Positions 1 through 15,100 of a DNA stretch of 64,000 nucleotides are shown in pieces. A program made the position numbers and the translations under genes. The notes under the pieces are model-generated. The model was not told the origin of the DNA. It searched no databases and worked only from the letters and a program-made list of their open reading frames with translations. Numbering within the stretch: position 1 is the stretch's first letter; each line of letters starts with the position of its first letter. Source of the DNA: Siphonodentalium dalli (Eukaryota > Mollusca > Scaphopoda > Gadilida > Siphonodentaliidae). The DNA is taken from contig CP136067.1 in the NCBI GenBank assembly GCA_032622095.1, positions 59,435,899-59,499,898 on the forward strand. Direction: 5' to 3'.

Positions 1-125
1 GCACGGGAGGAGTTGCAGGAGTATTTGTGGGAGAAGACATCCGTGTTCCTCAGTATAAGTCCTGAGGGGAGTCTAACTAATCAAGACCTTGCTGAAATTG
101 CTGTTGCTTTACAAGATGATCCAAG
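1..125 (+). CDS. p190 RhoGAP exon: FF domain part
   Basis: This reads in frame 1 from the window edge (AREELQEYLWEKTSVF...) to DDP plus two bases of an Arg codon, before the donor GTGAGT at 126. The helical, charged composition and its place just before pG1 fit the last FF domain, a phosphopeptide or protein-binding helical module. The 5' end lies outside the window, so the acceptor is not seen. Confidence 0.85.
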
Positions 126-3100
126 GTGAGTTTATTATGACACCCAAAAATCAGTTGGATTTGTGGAGCATATATTTGAGAGCTCGTTCCCTCCGTCTGT
201 CCATGTGGTGTCTTTCTGTCCATTCATAAGAGAATTTCACCCTGTAGTTTGGGAGTGGGCAATCATATTTTATTATAATCTCACCAGTGGATTATAGAAA
301 ATAACATGGCTTGATAGTTATCGTTTCAATATTCCAATTAACACATTTCAGAATCCCATTATCTGGAAAACTGACCACATCTTGATACATCAAATATATT
401 TGTATCGCAAACCATGTATAGACATTTGTATCATATCAAGGAACAAAGCGTATCTCCCATCCCAAGAATCACCACAATGCAAATTATTTTAACAGGTACC
501 AGAACATGAACAAGGTGGACGAGGATAGAAAAGTGTGTGTTCTCAATCACCTTGGTTTCATGCAGTTACTATCACAGGAGCGATGTAACGCCCGGAACAT
601 GTGCATAGATGCTCAGATCCTGTCAATTCTCAATCAAAGAGAAGCGAGGTGAATATACACTTGATTTTTCCATTGATGTCATGGGTGGTCATTGGGTTAA
701 AAATTACTCAGGTATATATGCCTGATTATAATCTGTCTATCATTATGCCCTCACTATTCGGAAAAAATGGGGGGGGGTATACAGTATTGACTGTGTCCGT
801 CTGTGTCCGTCCGTCCGTCCGGGCACATATCTCAGCCTTTGGTTATGAAATTTGTTATGGAGGTTCACCATCATGACTGCTTTCAAAAGAGGGGCAAATG
901 ATGTTCACATTTTCTATTCTAGAGTCACATTTGATGTGATCGGAATAACCAATAGCCAAAATTTTTAAATGTTTTGAAAATTAACAGGCATGCTTGGAAG
1001 TTGGGATACCTCTAGATGGGAGCTGTCAAATTTGAGCTATTTTAGATGAACATCTTTGATTTTATTCTTTGAATGACTAAATCCTTTGGCACACCCTACT
1101 GCATGCCACATCCCTCATCCGATCATCACCAAACTTCATATGGATCTTCGTGTAGAGGGGGGACCTCTCAATGGGAACTGTCAAATTTTTCTGAATTCCA
1201 TTTAAAAACATTGCCGTGACAGCCATTTTTTTTTTAACTCTTTACATGGTGATTTGAACATGGCATTGTAATCAATCGGATTGCATGTTACAACCAGATA
1301 TGGGAACAAAAATAATGAAAGTGTTAATGACAGTGTGGAGAGGGGATAATGTCACACATTACAGTCAATGGACTGATAAGGAATGTGGAAAGTTTAAATG
1401 TTTAAGTTATACCAGTGGTCAACCCGAAGTTTGGGATCAATTGGATAAAAAATGTTGGCTGTAAAGCATGCTGAAATATTTAGTGATTCAAAGAGTAAAG
1501 TTGGCCTCTGGCAGCCATGGCCCATGTTTTTAATCGAATATTGTACAAATTTTATGGCTCCCATCTATAAGTGATACATCAGGATTACATGAATGACCTT
1601 TGCACTTGCAATTTTGACCAACTGTGAGTTTGTTTTAATTTTTAATTCTAGTCTTATTGCCCATTTCGACCAGAGTTGTGGTATATACATGTAGATGAAA
1701 TAGCCAGTTGGGTCTGCTATACAGAACCTTGCAGTGCTCTTGTGATTACTCTTTATTTAGGCTTGAAATTGGAATTGTAGAAAATAGTGATATGCAGTTA
1801 TATAATGACTCTGTCAGTTTGGTATATATGTACCTGCTGCATTGCACATCAGTGTTTTACATGTTTTTGGTGGGTGCATGAATATGGAACCCAATTTTCC
1901 AAACTCGAAGCCATGTGAAACTTGAGCTATTTCTCCAATTTATCTATACTCTATTTCTTGCTCTTCAGGGAGGAAAGGACTCTAGAACATCAAGAGGCCA
2001 GGCCAGTAAATTTAGTGCTACTTGGGAAGGGTAATCTCACCACCCGACTCATCGAAGAAATTAGAGTATGTTAATCATTTATTTATTAAACGGATATATA
2101 TATACATACTAGCAGGTTAGCCCGCCACTGGCGTGGTTCGTCTCATGGCTTTGTTCGAAAAAGCAATTGCAACAGCTTCCGAGACACGTATGCTGCACCT
2201 AGGTGTAAAATTTCGTTGAAATCCGCCAGTTTTACCCGATTTGACCTTGAATTGATCAATAGGCTTCAATATTCGACACGGCAATTGACCACCGTGGGCC
2301 ACGGACTGCCATAATAGTTGATAACATGTTCACATTCGGCGGATCGGGCACTGCGGTCAGTCAAAAAACATAAGCGCACGCTATAACTCCGGTATCACTA
2401 ACGTACGCGGCATCGGAAGGGTCAGGTTAACTTCCGCCTGGATCCACGTGGCGTGACGTAATTCACAACCACGTGTATTTACCTCGAAAGTGTTAAAATT
2501 GCGCGACCGCGACACACACAATGGCCCGATAATGGGCACACATTCCCTGGTATTTCCCAGAAGATATTCATGGGGAGGCTAGATATTGTTATCAACATGA
2601 CATATTTAAATTAATCCCGCTGTGCACCCCCATCACCAACGCGACGTAATTTTGGTACCATGTGTTGCGTTCTAAAAATAGGTCGATTGCAGTGGATTCG
2701 TAGAGATGAGTGCGACAGAGAATATTGTTTGATCGAAAGCATTTGATTTAATACGTCACAAGACTCGCCTTGATGCTCGCTAATAGATATTTATCCCTGC
2801 TAGGTGTTGGGAATGTCGTCACACAACCCGCTCATGTCTGGATACAGTCTTACACGCACACGCCCAGACAGACGTAAGAATCACATTACACACATACGCT
2901 CTTTATCAATGACACTGCGGATAGGAACGCTCTTTAACTATCAACGCGATTAACCCCGAAGTGCAGTTTTTTTGTGACTGAGAACGGGTGCTCTGAGCTT
3001 CTCCAAAACGCCGCGATGACCATTCCTGTGGGTTTTTACCCTTAGATGGGAAGTTTGAGCCCAATCGGTGCAGCCGTTTTCGAGTCTATAGAGGACACAT

Positions 3101-6100
3101 ATATTTATATATATACGTAGTTCTCAAAATATATCCATTGGAATGGTCTATTGTTCATCTGAAGGGGATTTCAGGAAAAATAAACTGACGATAGATAATA
3201 GCAACCACAGCACGCGTTTGTGCTTATACCTTAGGTGCAGTTGAATGATGACGTCATGTAATTTTTTCTATATTTTCTATAGCGATGAGCCAAATTCTGG
3301 TGGTGTGTATGTTTTTTTTGGTGAAATTGACACGTGACTTCCAGTTTAATAGTAACTGTCTGGAGATTGTTAAATTGTGGAATCGGCAGTGGACCAACAA
3401 GGCGAAAATAAAATTGTCAACTTCACAACTTCCGAAGAATTCCCATGTGATTAGGCATATTAGTTTCATTTAGACAGAATCGAGACAAGATTGTACAATC
3501 CATGACAATACTTATTATGTAGTCTCCACCGGGGCCTTTGCATGCTGTTACATAAATTATTCTTAGCATTATGTCACTGATAAAAGCAAATTTGAGGCAC
3601 AGCGTGTATACATGTAAATATGTCACTGTAAATATCATTATCCAAGAGTTATTGATAATGAACATAAGAGCAAAGTCAATCTATATTTCTGGGTGATGAT
3701 GATTTTACAGACCTTTATGATTGTTCACATATACTTACAATGAAGGTCTGGCTTTAACTCTTTCATGATTGAAGTTTACTGACATTTTGCAAAAACCCTG
3801 TGCCAATGCATTCTCTTATAAATGCGAAATGCTCATATAGAAAGAGAATAAAATGGCCTAACAATATTTAACTTGACCTTGTAAGCCAGTGAATTATCTT
3901 ATATATGCGAGGGAGGCCACCTATGAGAGACTAGTATATACAAGAGAATGCACTGCCAGTAGATCTTTAAAGCTGCACCAGCGCAGCTTCAGTCATGGAA
4001 GGGTTAAAATATAGTTTATTCCCTTCCTGTGTCTAAAGATTATCTAGACTAGTTCGGTCTTGAATTCAAGACACAAAAACTTGGGGAATGGCTTGCACAA
4101 ACATTTTAATGCAATCGTAATAATATCAAACAATGTTTTGCGGTAAATATTAATGGCAAACAATGCAGCACCTGCCAGAATTACTGTGTGATTTCTGGTG
4201 TCTAGGAGTCAAGGCAATATATATAGGCTAAATATTTATAGATACATACCTGCGAATATATTGAGGTTATCTGTTGTAGCTGATATCCCAACTGAATTAC
4301 AGTAATGCTTTGTATCAGCTATTTGGGAATCTTATTGACTAATTAGTGGTCTTGGGTCGTGTATGGATAATGTTTCTACATGTGACATCATGCACAGTTT
4401 ATGATATCATGTCATTTACATTTTTAAAGTGCAGAATCAGCAAAGTGACTACCTCTACTTCATAACTTCCAATGTGATAATGAACAATAATTTTTTTACT
4501 TATAAACATATATTATAAAGAATTTGTTTTTTTATATCAATTTGTGGGTTAGTTTAATGAAAACCAGTTGAGATGTCATGACATGTCATTTTGGTGTTTG
4601 TGACCCAGACTTCAGACAAGACTGTACATGGCATCTCCAGACAACTGATTTCACCTCTCTAGATTAGAACTATGCAGACACACTTAGATTACTTTAACGC
4701 TGGACAGCCAGTGAATTCATTAGTATAGGTCTATCTTAAATCAGATATATCCGTATGAACCCTTCTTTCCATTCAAATTGCTACTCAATGATCGGCCAAA
4801 ATTGGGTGGAACTGAGGATGGCGTGCTTAATTATCGGCTTAATTGCAGCGACATGTAGCATTCAATACAATACATTATTATATTTACATAGGCCTATATA
4901 ATGAATGGACGATGTCTAAACCATAGGTATATAAAAGTCTATTCGTATCCAAATGGTTTGCAATAATACAGGACAATTTGAGCATTAAACCTTGGGTTAT
5001 ATAGGATTTAGGTCATGACTATTTATATGATCATTCGGAAGGTTCTTTCCCTTACCATCATATTGGATTTGTTCTCTTTTTATGTTTACCAATAACATAG
5101 TATGGTAAACATAGTGTCGTTGTCCGGATTAACCACTCGTCGTTAGTCTGTCCTTCCGTCCGTCTGTCTGTCTGGTCATGGTGCGATAACTCAAATATTT
5201 TCTATCTGATCAGAACCAAATTTTGTATATTAATTTCTCAGCACAAAAGACAGATCGAGTTCGAATATGGGTTTGATCCGACTATTTTTAACTGAGTTAT
5301 GGCCCTTTTTTGAAAAAATATTCACTCTTAAAAAAAAAATTTAGATTGAATTCCTTGCTCAATTTACCCCCCCCCCCCCCAAATATATATATAAATAACA
5401 ATTTTTTTTTAAATAATTAAAAACTATTTTTTTTTTAAGTTAACAAAATTTTAAAAAATAACACCATTATAACTCTGCCAAGGGTACCCTGAGTCACCAC
5501 ACCAAATTTGTTTAAACCGGTCCAAAATCTTGTGTTATGTACTGGTAAATTTGTTTGGAGCGACATTAAATCCAATTCACCAATTGCATCCCATGCCTTT
5601 GGACTACTTAGCTATTGATAAGGCTATATTATTTTCTGATGTCTCTTATGCCAATGTGCAGATAATCTGATAAAGAAAGCTATGGTATCTAATTTAAAAT
5701 AAAGATTCAACAATACACATCACATGATATTAACAGTAGACTGGGACATCTGTGCTGCCTTGCACAGCTGAAGATATAACTCTACAGATGGTCTGAGGGC
5801 ATTATAAATGTTATTGGTTTAATAGAGATGTCAGCTTTCAACATAAACAATTCCTGTGATTTGTTGACAGCTCTGCTATATAATTGATATTAATGGGTTA
5901 GCAGTGAGGTGGCTTATCTTGATCTATATTGTTATATTCCATGTCCAGGTCACCATTCACATTTAACCCAAGGCTGTGGTGGTGCCGCATTACAGATCCT
6001 GTACCAGTGCATTCTCTTATATAAATGCGAGTGACCCATAAATTCCAATAATTTGTGTTATGTACATTTGTCTATAATAGTACATAACAGTATACTCTAT

Positions 6101-9100
6101 AATTCAACACCAAAACCTTCATTTATGATTCCGATCATAGTAATTTACAATCGCCAAGGGATGGGTTAACATCTGCCGATTGTGATCGGCCTCTCGTTTT
6201 CCATTTGTTTTATTATATTTATTTTTTATTTATTTGTAACATTTATTATATCATTGGAATAAAGACATGACTAACAGTTTTAAAACTTTGTTACAGGAAC
6301 TATGTGTGGAAGATATATTCTCATACAGGAAGCATGTATATAGTTTGGATTATAGACCAATAGATGGAGACATCAGTCGAGAACAGAATGCCTTAGCTAC
6401 TGCCAACTTTAAGCCCCATGGTATGATTATGTTTGGTACCAATTACAATAAAGTGATATTAACAATAGACGTATATATACAGGCTTTCCGCTAGCAGGGC
6501 AGGGGGTCCCTTTAAGGGTCCCATTCCCCCAGCCAATTTTTCCCTTCTGTCATACCACAGGACATATTCCATATGTATAAAGGCATAAAGATGTTTACTT
6601 TTCAATTTTGTTGGGACAGTACTAAGAAATTTAAATAGTTGACAACTTTATTTGATTTCTAGCGAGAATACACACTCGGACCGATCTAACACTAAAACTT
6701 GGATGTCAGTATGTCTGTAGGCCGGAGCTAACATTCAACATGCAGGGTTGATGTCTTCCATTTAGAATATAGAGTACACTTTGTTTAGTTTTTACTGAAT
6801 TGCTCCGGATTCTGAACGAGCACACCCGGCTCTGCACGTTGATCGCTAGCTCCAACCTGCAGACACAGTTAGATGAACTGAGGAAGAGTTGAAACCCGAC
6901 ATCACTAGAACACATGCTTTGGAGTCCGCTGGTTACGTTGCTGTGGTTAGGTTACGAAAAATGACCGCCGATAATTTAATCATACCCACCAATTCTATCT
7001 ATATGTCGTAAAATATATATATCACTCCATTTTTTTTCAAAGCATCTTATCTATGTTTATTATAATTTATAACTTGATATTTAGAACACATTGCGCCTTT
7101 ATTCTATTCCTTCATTGCTTCCAACCTGCTAATCGTCTATCTGCTGAGTGTTATATTCCGGCACGTTATGCGTCCGAACTATCTGCCGAGTCTTGAATAG
7201 TGAGTCGTTTAAATTCAACGGGCGCATTTCCGTATACTGGGAACAACGCATGGCCTTCACCACCGGTGATCTATAACATGGCAATTAATTTTTATCTAAT
7301 AAATTTTCTAGGTTTTAAAGTTATTGCGGTTGATAGCATAGTAACTTGGGTAGAAAATGGATCCAAAACGATCAGCAAATCTACTCTCTTGATTCTTCTA
7401 TTGGCCAATACAACAAAAGTAGGTCCACTAGTGTTTCCACAACATTGAAAACATTGACTGCATTTTCCGCTCGGCGGATACAGGACCCGTTCCCCAAAAC
7501 CTGGCGGAAAGCCTGATATATAGAATGTGTTTGGTTTGTATGAAAGATCTTCATTAAATTGTAAGATTAAGCAAAATTTGTACACTCATGACCCATTATT
7601 TGTTTCTGAAACATGACTTAAAATAAGCATTACATGAATAACATCGTATTCACTGACCAAACAGAAGTCAGGAAAGAATTCCGCTTACTATAGAGTCTAT
7701 TTGTGAGTGATGTCAATCAATTATTCACTTCGCACTCAGATATGTTAGTTTTCAATTGGGCGGTGTTAAATTTCTGATTGATCGGGATAAACAGCTGAAA
7801 TAGTACAGAATATGTATTCTTTTTAGTGGTTAATATATAATATGTCAATTAGTATGTTTTTATCAGTGTAATTCATTGTTATTAGTGTATGGCGTAATTT
7901 GAAGGTCAAATAAGTACATAGTATATCTGGTGATTACTCATGGATTCTCCAATTCACTGCTGAAAGTACCATTGCATTTGTTTACTCTTTATTTTTGCTG
8001 GGATGTTCAGCTAATACTATTATAAGCAAATGTCTATGAATTTCCATTCACTGATTAGTTGGGATATTGAGAAATTTGTGTTTAGGAATAAAGTTAAAGA
8101 AGCCATTGAAATCAAGAGGAAGAAACCCACCATCAACCGCGATGACTGACTGGAGTTGCCTCACATGACCCTCCAAAAGTCTTTTTTTGTGTACATTTTT
8201 AGAAAAGACACTTCAGGATCAATTTGGAACACAGCAAAAGGGGAACTCTATATTGCTAGAACTCTCCATCAAGGCAAAATGCCATTTTGGTTCAGATATT
8301 TTGCAGAAATAAACCACTTTACAAGAAATATAACTATACCCAATAATGAAATCGGGTTTTATAAAAATTGTTGTTGTTGTAATTGTGACCCGGAAGAGAT
8401 AGACCATCTTTAAAATAAATTTATTTGTGCTAAGGTATAAACTCTCACCGTTCTTTTCGTCAGGGTGCCTTTGTGTATATTCGTCTGTTGAAAGCCTTAA
8501 CTACATAGAAGAGTGCTTGAGGGTGGCCTTGTCGTTTGATATCGACAGAGAGCAGTCACTTGTTGGGATTCCAATTGTCATCATACAAATGCTGAATCCA
8601 GATTGCAGCGAAAAAGAGATGGTGGACTTGCATGAGAGAGGGCTCATTGTTGCTCGAAGGTAATGACACTTTATAGACTCATAGATAATCATCCTTAGAA
8701 TGTCTTACAAATTAATTGGTTCTTTGGAAATGCTTGCATTTACAGGGATACAAGGCCTTCGAAGAGGATTTATTAAAAATAACATAATTATAATAAAAGT
8801 CTGTAAAAGAAGTATCATCACCAAGTACATGCAAAAATAGATCAATTTTTTTTCTTAATTTCATTATAAAAACTCTCCAATAACGAGATTTTGCATGTCA
8901 AAACCATTGTTATGTACACATTGCTGTTACAGTGGAATTTACCGATAAAAGTCCAATTAGATACCAAAGTTTAATCAAAACTTGACCAGCAAATAATGGA
9001 AAAGGTCAAATCATTGAAAAATATTCTGAAAATCATATTCAAACTAAAATAATTTAACTTAACTACCCGATTAGCCATGTTTGTTGACAATCACTGTTAC

Positions 9101-12100
9101 AGGTTTGTTTTATTATTCGGGACCTATCAATAATGAATATTTGTTTCCCAATTGTGAGTTCATACTTAGCACAGTTGTTGGAAGTTCTGACTAAAAAACA
9201 ATTTTCCTCACTTATTCTATTCGTACTTATTATGTACATGTACATGTACACATATATATTTTTAGTCTGAACTTCCAACAAATGTGATGAGTGAACCATA
9301 TATCTGTTTAAATTAGTAAATATGATGCCAAATTGTAAAGTATAATGAGACACATGTTTGTTTTATACATGGTCACATTATGTCATAGGTACATCTTATA
9401 TTCTCAAATTGTGTGGTGATAAAACAAACATGTGCAACATTAACTTTACCTCATTCAGCATGGTTTGATATCGCACAAATCAGACCCACTTTCTTATGAC
9501 TCTGAGATGTTCCCAACGAACACAACAATGTAAAATGGGTTTGTTTCAGTGGTTTTATTGACAGAGTTAAGCTCAGCTGTGACTGGGCTCTCTTGATGTT
9601 GTTTGGAGGCAATTTCTCCATTCAAAATACCCTTTACAATTAGAATAAGTCTATATTCAGAGTTTGAATTTACTGGAACAATACAACAGTCCCTCAGCAT
9701 TTTGTTATTTGGTATTAATTGTAAAGAAACAAGCATGATTGCTTGCTCCAACTACCACTTTAAAAACAGCCAGTATGATGTATTTTGGGAAATCCCCTTT
9801 TCTTTGGTTTATAACAAATTTGTTTTTTAAACTGGGAAGCGGAACATTAATTCTAAACAGAAACATAAGATCATCAACTGTATTTTTGTTACTTTCGGCA
9901 GACTATCATCATTATATAGGCATATTCATGGTATAAGAATTTATGTCACGGTCAGCTCTCAGTTGTATAAAAGCAGCAAGGCTAGAAAATATTCCAGGTC
10001 AAGAAATGGTCTGGTATATTAAACTCCACATTCCGAATTTTTGCCAGTACCTTAGAAAATTTTAAATTTTAAATCGAACAAACAGATGTGATTACAAACA
10101 ATCAGGGATTTGTGGTAACTATACCTCACTCCAAGACCTGACCACAGAAAGGTGGTGGTTTGATCTCTTTATTAATAAAGTTTAAGGAGAGTTTGAGAGT
10201 ATATTCATGTTTCCCCTAATTTCATTTATATACCAGTAACCAATTGCCACCCAGTGATGTCAATAAAAATGATCTACGCCGCTATTTTTTTCAATACGGC
10301 GGGGCCTGAGAACCAAAAAAAATTTTTTTTTTGTTGGCCTTAGTGGTGATGTTTTTACAGACTTTTATTTATTTTTTGTACTGTGAGTGCCTTGGGTCCC
10401 ATTTTGACTTGTTCCTCCTTTAGAAGAACTGAAATGTAATTCAGTCTGAATGGTCAATGATCAGCTTATTTTTGAAATAATAGCATAGTTACAAACAATG
10501 TGCTATATGTAATGTCATGGAGGTCCAGTGGCTAACTTGCTTGACTCATAAATGCAATGGTGTGATAGCTTCACTGCTCAAGAACTAAAATCCAGTTTTC
10601 TGCCTTCGATAGAATGAGGTCAGGATATGGAAACACACAAGTTTGATTCTGGCCTTACTTGTCTTGCCATTGCTTAAATTCGCAGATCTGATGAGAATCA
10701 AATCACAGTAGGTTGTAGCCTCTTACAATTATGATAATAAGATTAAAAAGAAAGAAATTGTGTTGTATCATCATTGTGAACGTTCAATAGCAAAAAGTTG
10801 AATAAGTCCATGCAATTAAATTTTTGACATCACAATTTTTTATTGACAAATGACTTTTTGTTTTGGACAGATTCCGTTGTGAATTTGTTGACATTCCGTC
10901 AGACGGAGACACATCTATAGAAGAGACCAATCAGATTGAGAGGGCTCTGATATCATTCATCAAGGGTAGTGCTATGAACGAAGGACGCTGGTCCCTATGT
11001 GATAGTCTGGAACCAGATATAAGGTCAGTCATTGTGCATTTCCATGTAAATATCGGGAATCTCGATCTCGAAGTGGAGAATCTGATGTCGAGTTGGGTAC
11101 AAGCTCTAGAACAACAAGGCTGGTATTGATATCTTGTTCACTCATCGGTTTATTAGATGAAACATTATTTTGGTAAGAAAGCTGTTGTAGCAATTTTTAT
11201 ACACCCTTTTGAAAAAAAGGTTGTGTTATGTAATCAATCCGTCCGTCTGTCCGTCCGTCCATTTTTAGCTGGCTGTCTAGCCATCCGTCTGTTGTAACAT
11301 TTTTGGTTTCCGACCGATAACTCTATTTTGAATTATTTGATCTGATTCAAAGTTGGTTTTTCCAGATAAAAATACATGCCAAGTTCGAATATGGGTTCTG
11401 TCCAATTATTTTTGCGTAAATTACCGCCCTTTTTCGACTTTGAATTTGAATCACATTTTGGCATTGAAATTAGGGGTATATAAGAAATTCTTTGTAAGCT
11501 CAAACTGTTATTGTATTTTGAGGTAGTACAATTCTAAATGGTTAATTGTGCTGATGACCAACACCATTACCAAATATTATTGAGATCCAATAACCGATGG
11601 CTGAGATATCTGCTCAGGTCAGATGGACAACAAGACGGACGGACAAGGATGGATGATGGACGCATGTAATCCATTATACCCAAAAAAGTGCATTGCTAGG
11701 GCATGAAAAATATACGCGGGCTTTCAGAGAGGAAGACTTTCTATTGCCTGAACTGCAGGATTGCCCATCAGTACCACCGATCAGATCTCACTATTAGTAG
11801 CCCAAAGAAAAATGTGTCCAATCGAAGTGATTAACGTAACGCGATATGACGTAAATTGGTGGAAGCCTGCGCGCTTCCATGAAATGATATTTCGGTGAGA
11901 CAACAATAGACTCAGTATGTCAGTATATGTTTACACAGACTGGGAGTTACTGTGACAGGAATGACTTTTTGCAACAACTGTGCAGCCTCATTCGGTGTAT
12001 AATTTACACCAATCGGGCTAGCATCACTAAATTCACCCTCTGGGGACCTCATTCTGCAAATGACAGACACACTATTTCAAGGCTTGTTCCTGCCATATTT

Positions 12101-15100
12101 ACAAATCTGTATGCCCCATGTGTTCCATATGCATCCCTTGGACATCACACAATGTAATTGACGTTTGCCTCAACCATGAAACAGGAACTATAACATAAAA
12201 GCATCATTACTCATGACAAAACAAGTCACATATGTGCCTGAATAAACCTTGTAAGTCTGGTTTTTTTTAATTCATGGATTCTACGACATGTGTGTTAATA
12301 GGTTTGTCAATACGAAACTTGAGCCATCGCAGAAGGATAGAAATTGAGGCTCCACCTCTCATTCTATTCTTCCACGCTGTCACTTGTGCCATATCAACAA
12401 ACCAAATAACACACTTGTGTCGTTCTGTGTATATCTTTCATGCTTTCTTCTATATTTCAGGGTAGCTATAACGATGATGTGTGGAGACCCATATTCCATT
12501 GATATACCACTGGGTCCATTACTCAACAACGACTCTTGTCATGTGTCTCCCGACTACAAAGCAACATTAATTCTCGAGACTTTCCTCGAGTTCTCTAAGC
12601 TCAAAGTGGAGATAACTCTAATGTCTTATCACGATGCTATTATAAGTAACAGAGATGGTGCGTGGTATCATGGATATATTCTAGTCTATTCTGCCAAACG
12701 GAAAGCTTCCATAGCAACCCTCAGGTAAGAATGACCATTTTTTGTATTGTGATTTAAGTACACAGGTTCTCCTCAAATATTGTTGGTGTAATCAGACAAT
12801 TTGTAAAAGTAATAATTGATTAGTTTTATAATCATTGTTTGCTATAACCTTATGCTATCTACAGTTTTCCGTTTTTATGTCAGAGACTGATTAAATTAAA
12901 ACAAACTTTAACTCAATCAAATTAATCGGCAGGCAATCTATTAGAATCGCATTGTTTCCTTGCATCAGTAAATATGTCATCGCCAATCACTAGTGCTCCT
13001 AACTTCAAATAGTAGCAAGTAGTATATAGTGTGCCAAAGTTTGAAAGATGATTAACTTTGCTGTCTTCAGGTCATTTACACAGTTTCTGCCGGAGGTGCC
13101 CATGCTTTTGTTAGCGATTACGGACAGTGGAATCGCAGCTTCTGTGTTCAGTGACGATGCCAATCAGTCGCTAGTTGCGGAGGGAAATTCCTTAGCAGAC
13201 CGCTTGAAAGCAAGGTTTATGACAACCACAGCCAACTTCCCTTCACAAAGTACGTATTGCTATTTAACCCTTCCATGATTGGAGCTTCCTGAAATTTTGC
13301 GATAACCCTGTACCAATGCATTCTCTTATATATGTGAATCTCCCATAGGGAGCCTCACATATATAAGAGAATACTTTGGCCTAACAGTATTTACCTTGAC
13401 CTTGTAAGCCAGTGCATTCTCTTATATATGTGAGGCTCCTAGTCTCACATATATAAGAGAATGCACTGGCACAGGATCTGTAATGGTGCACCAGCGCAGC
13501 TCCTGTCAGTTTGCAAACTTTCAGGAAGCTCCAGTCATGAAAGGGTTAAGAATGGACTATCTCTTCAGGACTAACATATACTAAAACAACAAATTTGCTG
13601 ATGCTGTCTTTTCTGGATATTGCTGTTTAAAATATTAGTGTTGAAACGACTAGGGTATTTCGTAGTCAACTAGTCGGTGGCTGTTAGTCGACTACTAGTC
13701 GACTAGTCGATACCTACTAGATGTAGAATGATCAAAATCCCACACAGGATTATCGAAGTAAATTCTTAGACATCGAGGATCTGCCCATTTCATAGCTGTT
13801 TGTCATCATAAATTTATTAAAACATGCATATATTTATCATTATAATTATCAGTGTTGACAGTCTATAGTGACAGGTAAGTATCATGAACATCACTCATAT
13901 CATATAATATTGGGGTAAACTTCAGCGTTGAAGTTATGTCGCATGCGATCCAGACAAATTTATGGTCATAAATACTATAGAGAGACTTCAAAACAGCTGG
14001 ATGCAACAATATTCCTAACTTTGGGCTCATGCGCAGTGTATTTTTCACCCGATATCACAACCATAACATTTTACGCAATGTTCAGTAGGATATTCTGCTA
14101 TACCATGTAACTGTTGGCCTATTTTAGGGGTATGTGGGTTGTGTGACAATGATTCAATGACTTGATTAGAAATCTGACTGATATATTGGCATAAGCCAGC
14201 ACAGTATTAACATATACCACCCCCTGTCGGGAGTGAACTGAACACTCGGTCAGAATTTGTTTGATCATGTATCAGTCACCGCATTGTCAAAACCACAGTT
14301 ACTGGACAAAAAGTCCCAAAATAAGGTTTTAGTCGAATTTATAAATTGGTACAACTAATATAAATGCTCAAGTAATGAAAGCATTACCAAATATCCGGAC
14401 AAACATATCTCAAATAAATGCACTAAAATACAAAACACCTGGCATATATCGCCTGTTTCCTATAAATAACATACTCATCTACAACTCTGCGGTGATAAAT
14501 TCATTCTGGATGCCAAATTAACGGTGTTTGAAGCATTTTTCATAATTAGCGACGAGTGGCAAGCAACTACCGATTAACACATATGAGGGTTTTAGTGACC
14601 TATTCGGAGAGGTAACTGGCTTGGAACTTTTTGGCCAAAAGTGGGGCCAAATGAAATTTTCTTTGGACAGTTTTGAATATACCGGTATCTGACTCTTGGT
14701 CAATTTTGCCATTGACAGCGCAAACCCTGCTGCTAATATACAAACAATAACTCCCACCGTTAGTCTGAGCACAACATATGCACTAGAAGGGATGAGTTGG
14801 TTTCACATTATGCACCAGCATTCAGCCAATATACCAAGCTGGTGTAGATGCAGGAAACATGGTTTAGCAGAAGAGAAGCCATCAATCAGTGCAGACTGTT
14901 ATGAAAAAATTAATTTTGTCATTGTAAATGGCAGTCCAGAAGAGAGTGACCACATTTAATAAAGCTGTTCCTGAATGGCTCAGTCAGTGTTCCATTTTAA
15001 CCCTTTGTTTACTAAATTGATTCTCCCATCAGTTTCTAAAAGGATATACTGGAACGGTCTTGTTCATTGGGAGGGATGTTCAGAAAAAGAGAAAAATATA

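Noticed and set aside
601-876. 91-codon + frame
   Set aside because: It overlaps the FF-domain exon in another frame and runs into the (TCCG)n repeat; a shadow.
3254-3473. Overlapping frames on both strands in intron 3
   Set aside because: AT-rich chance frames with no domain, no splice context and no frame fit to p190.
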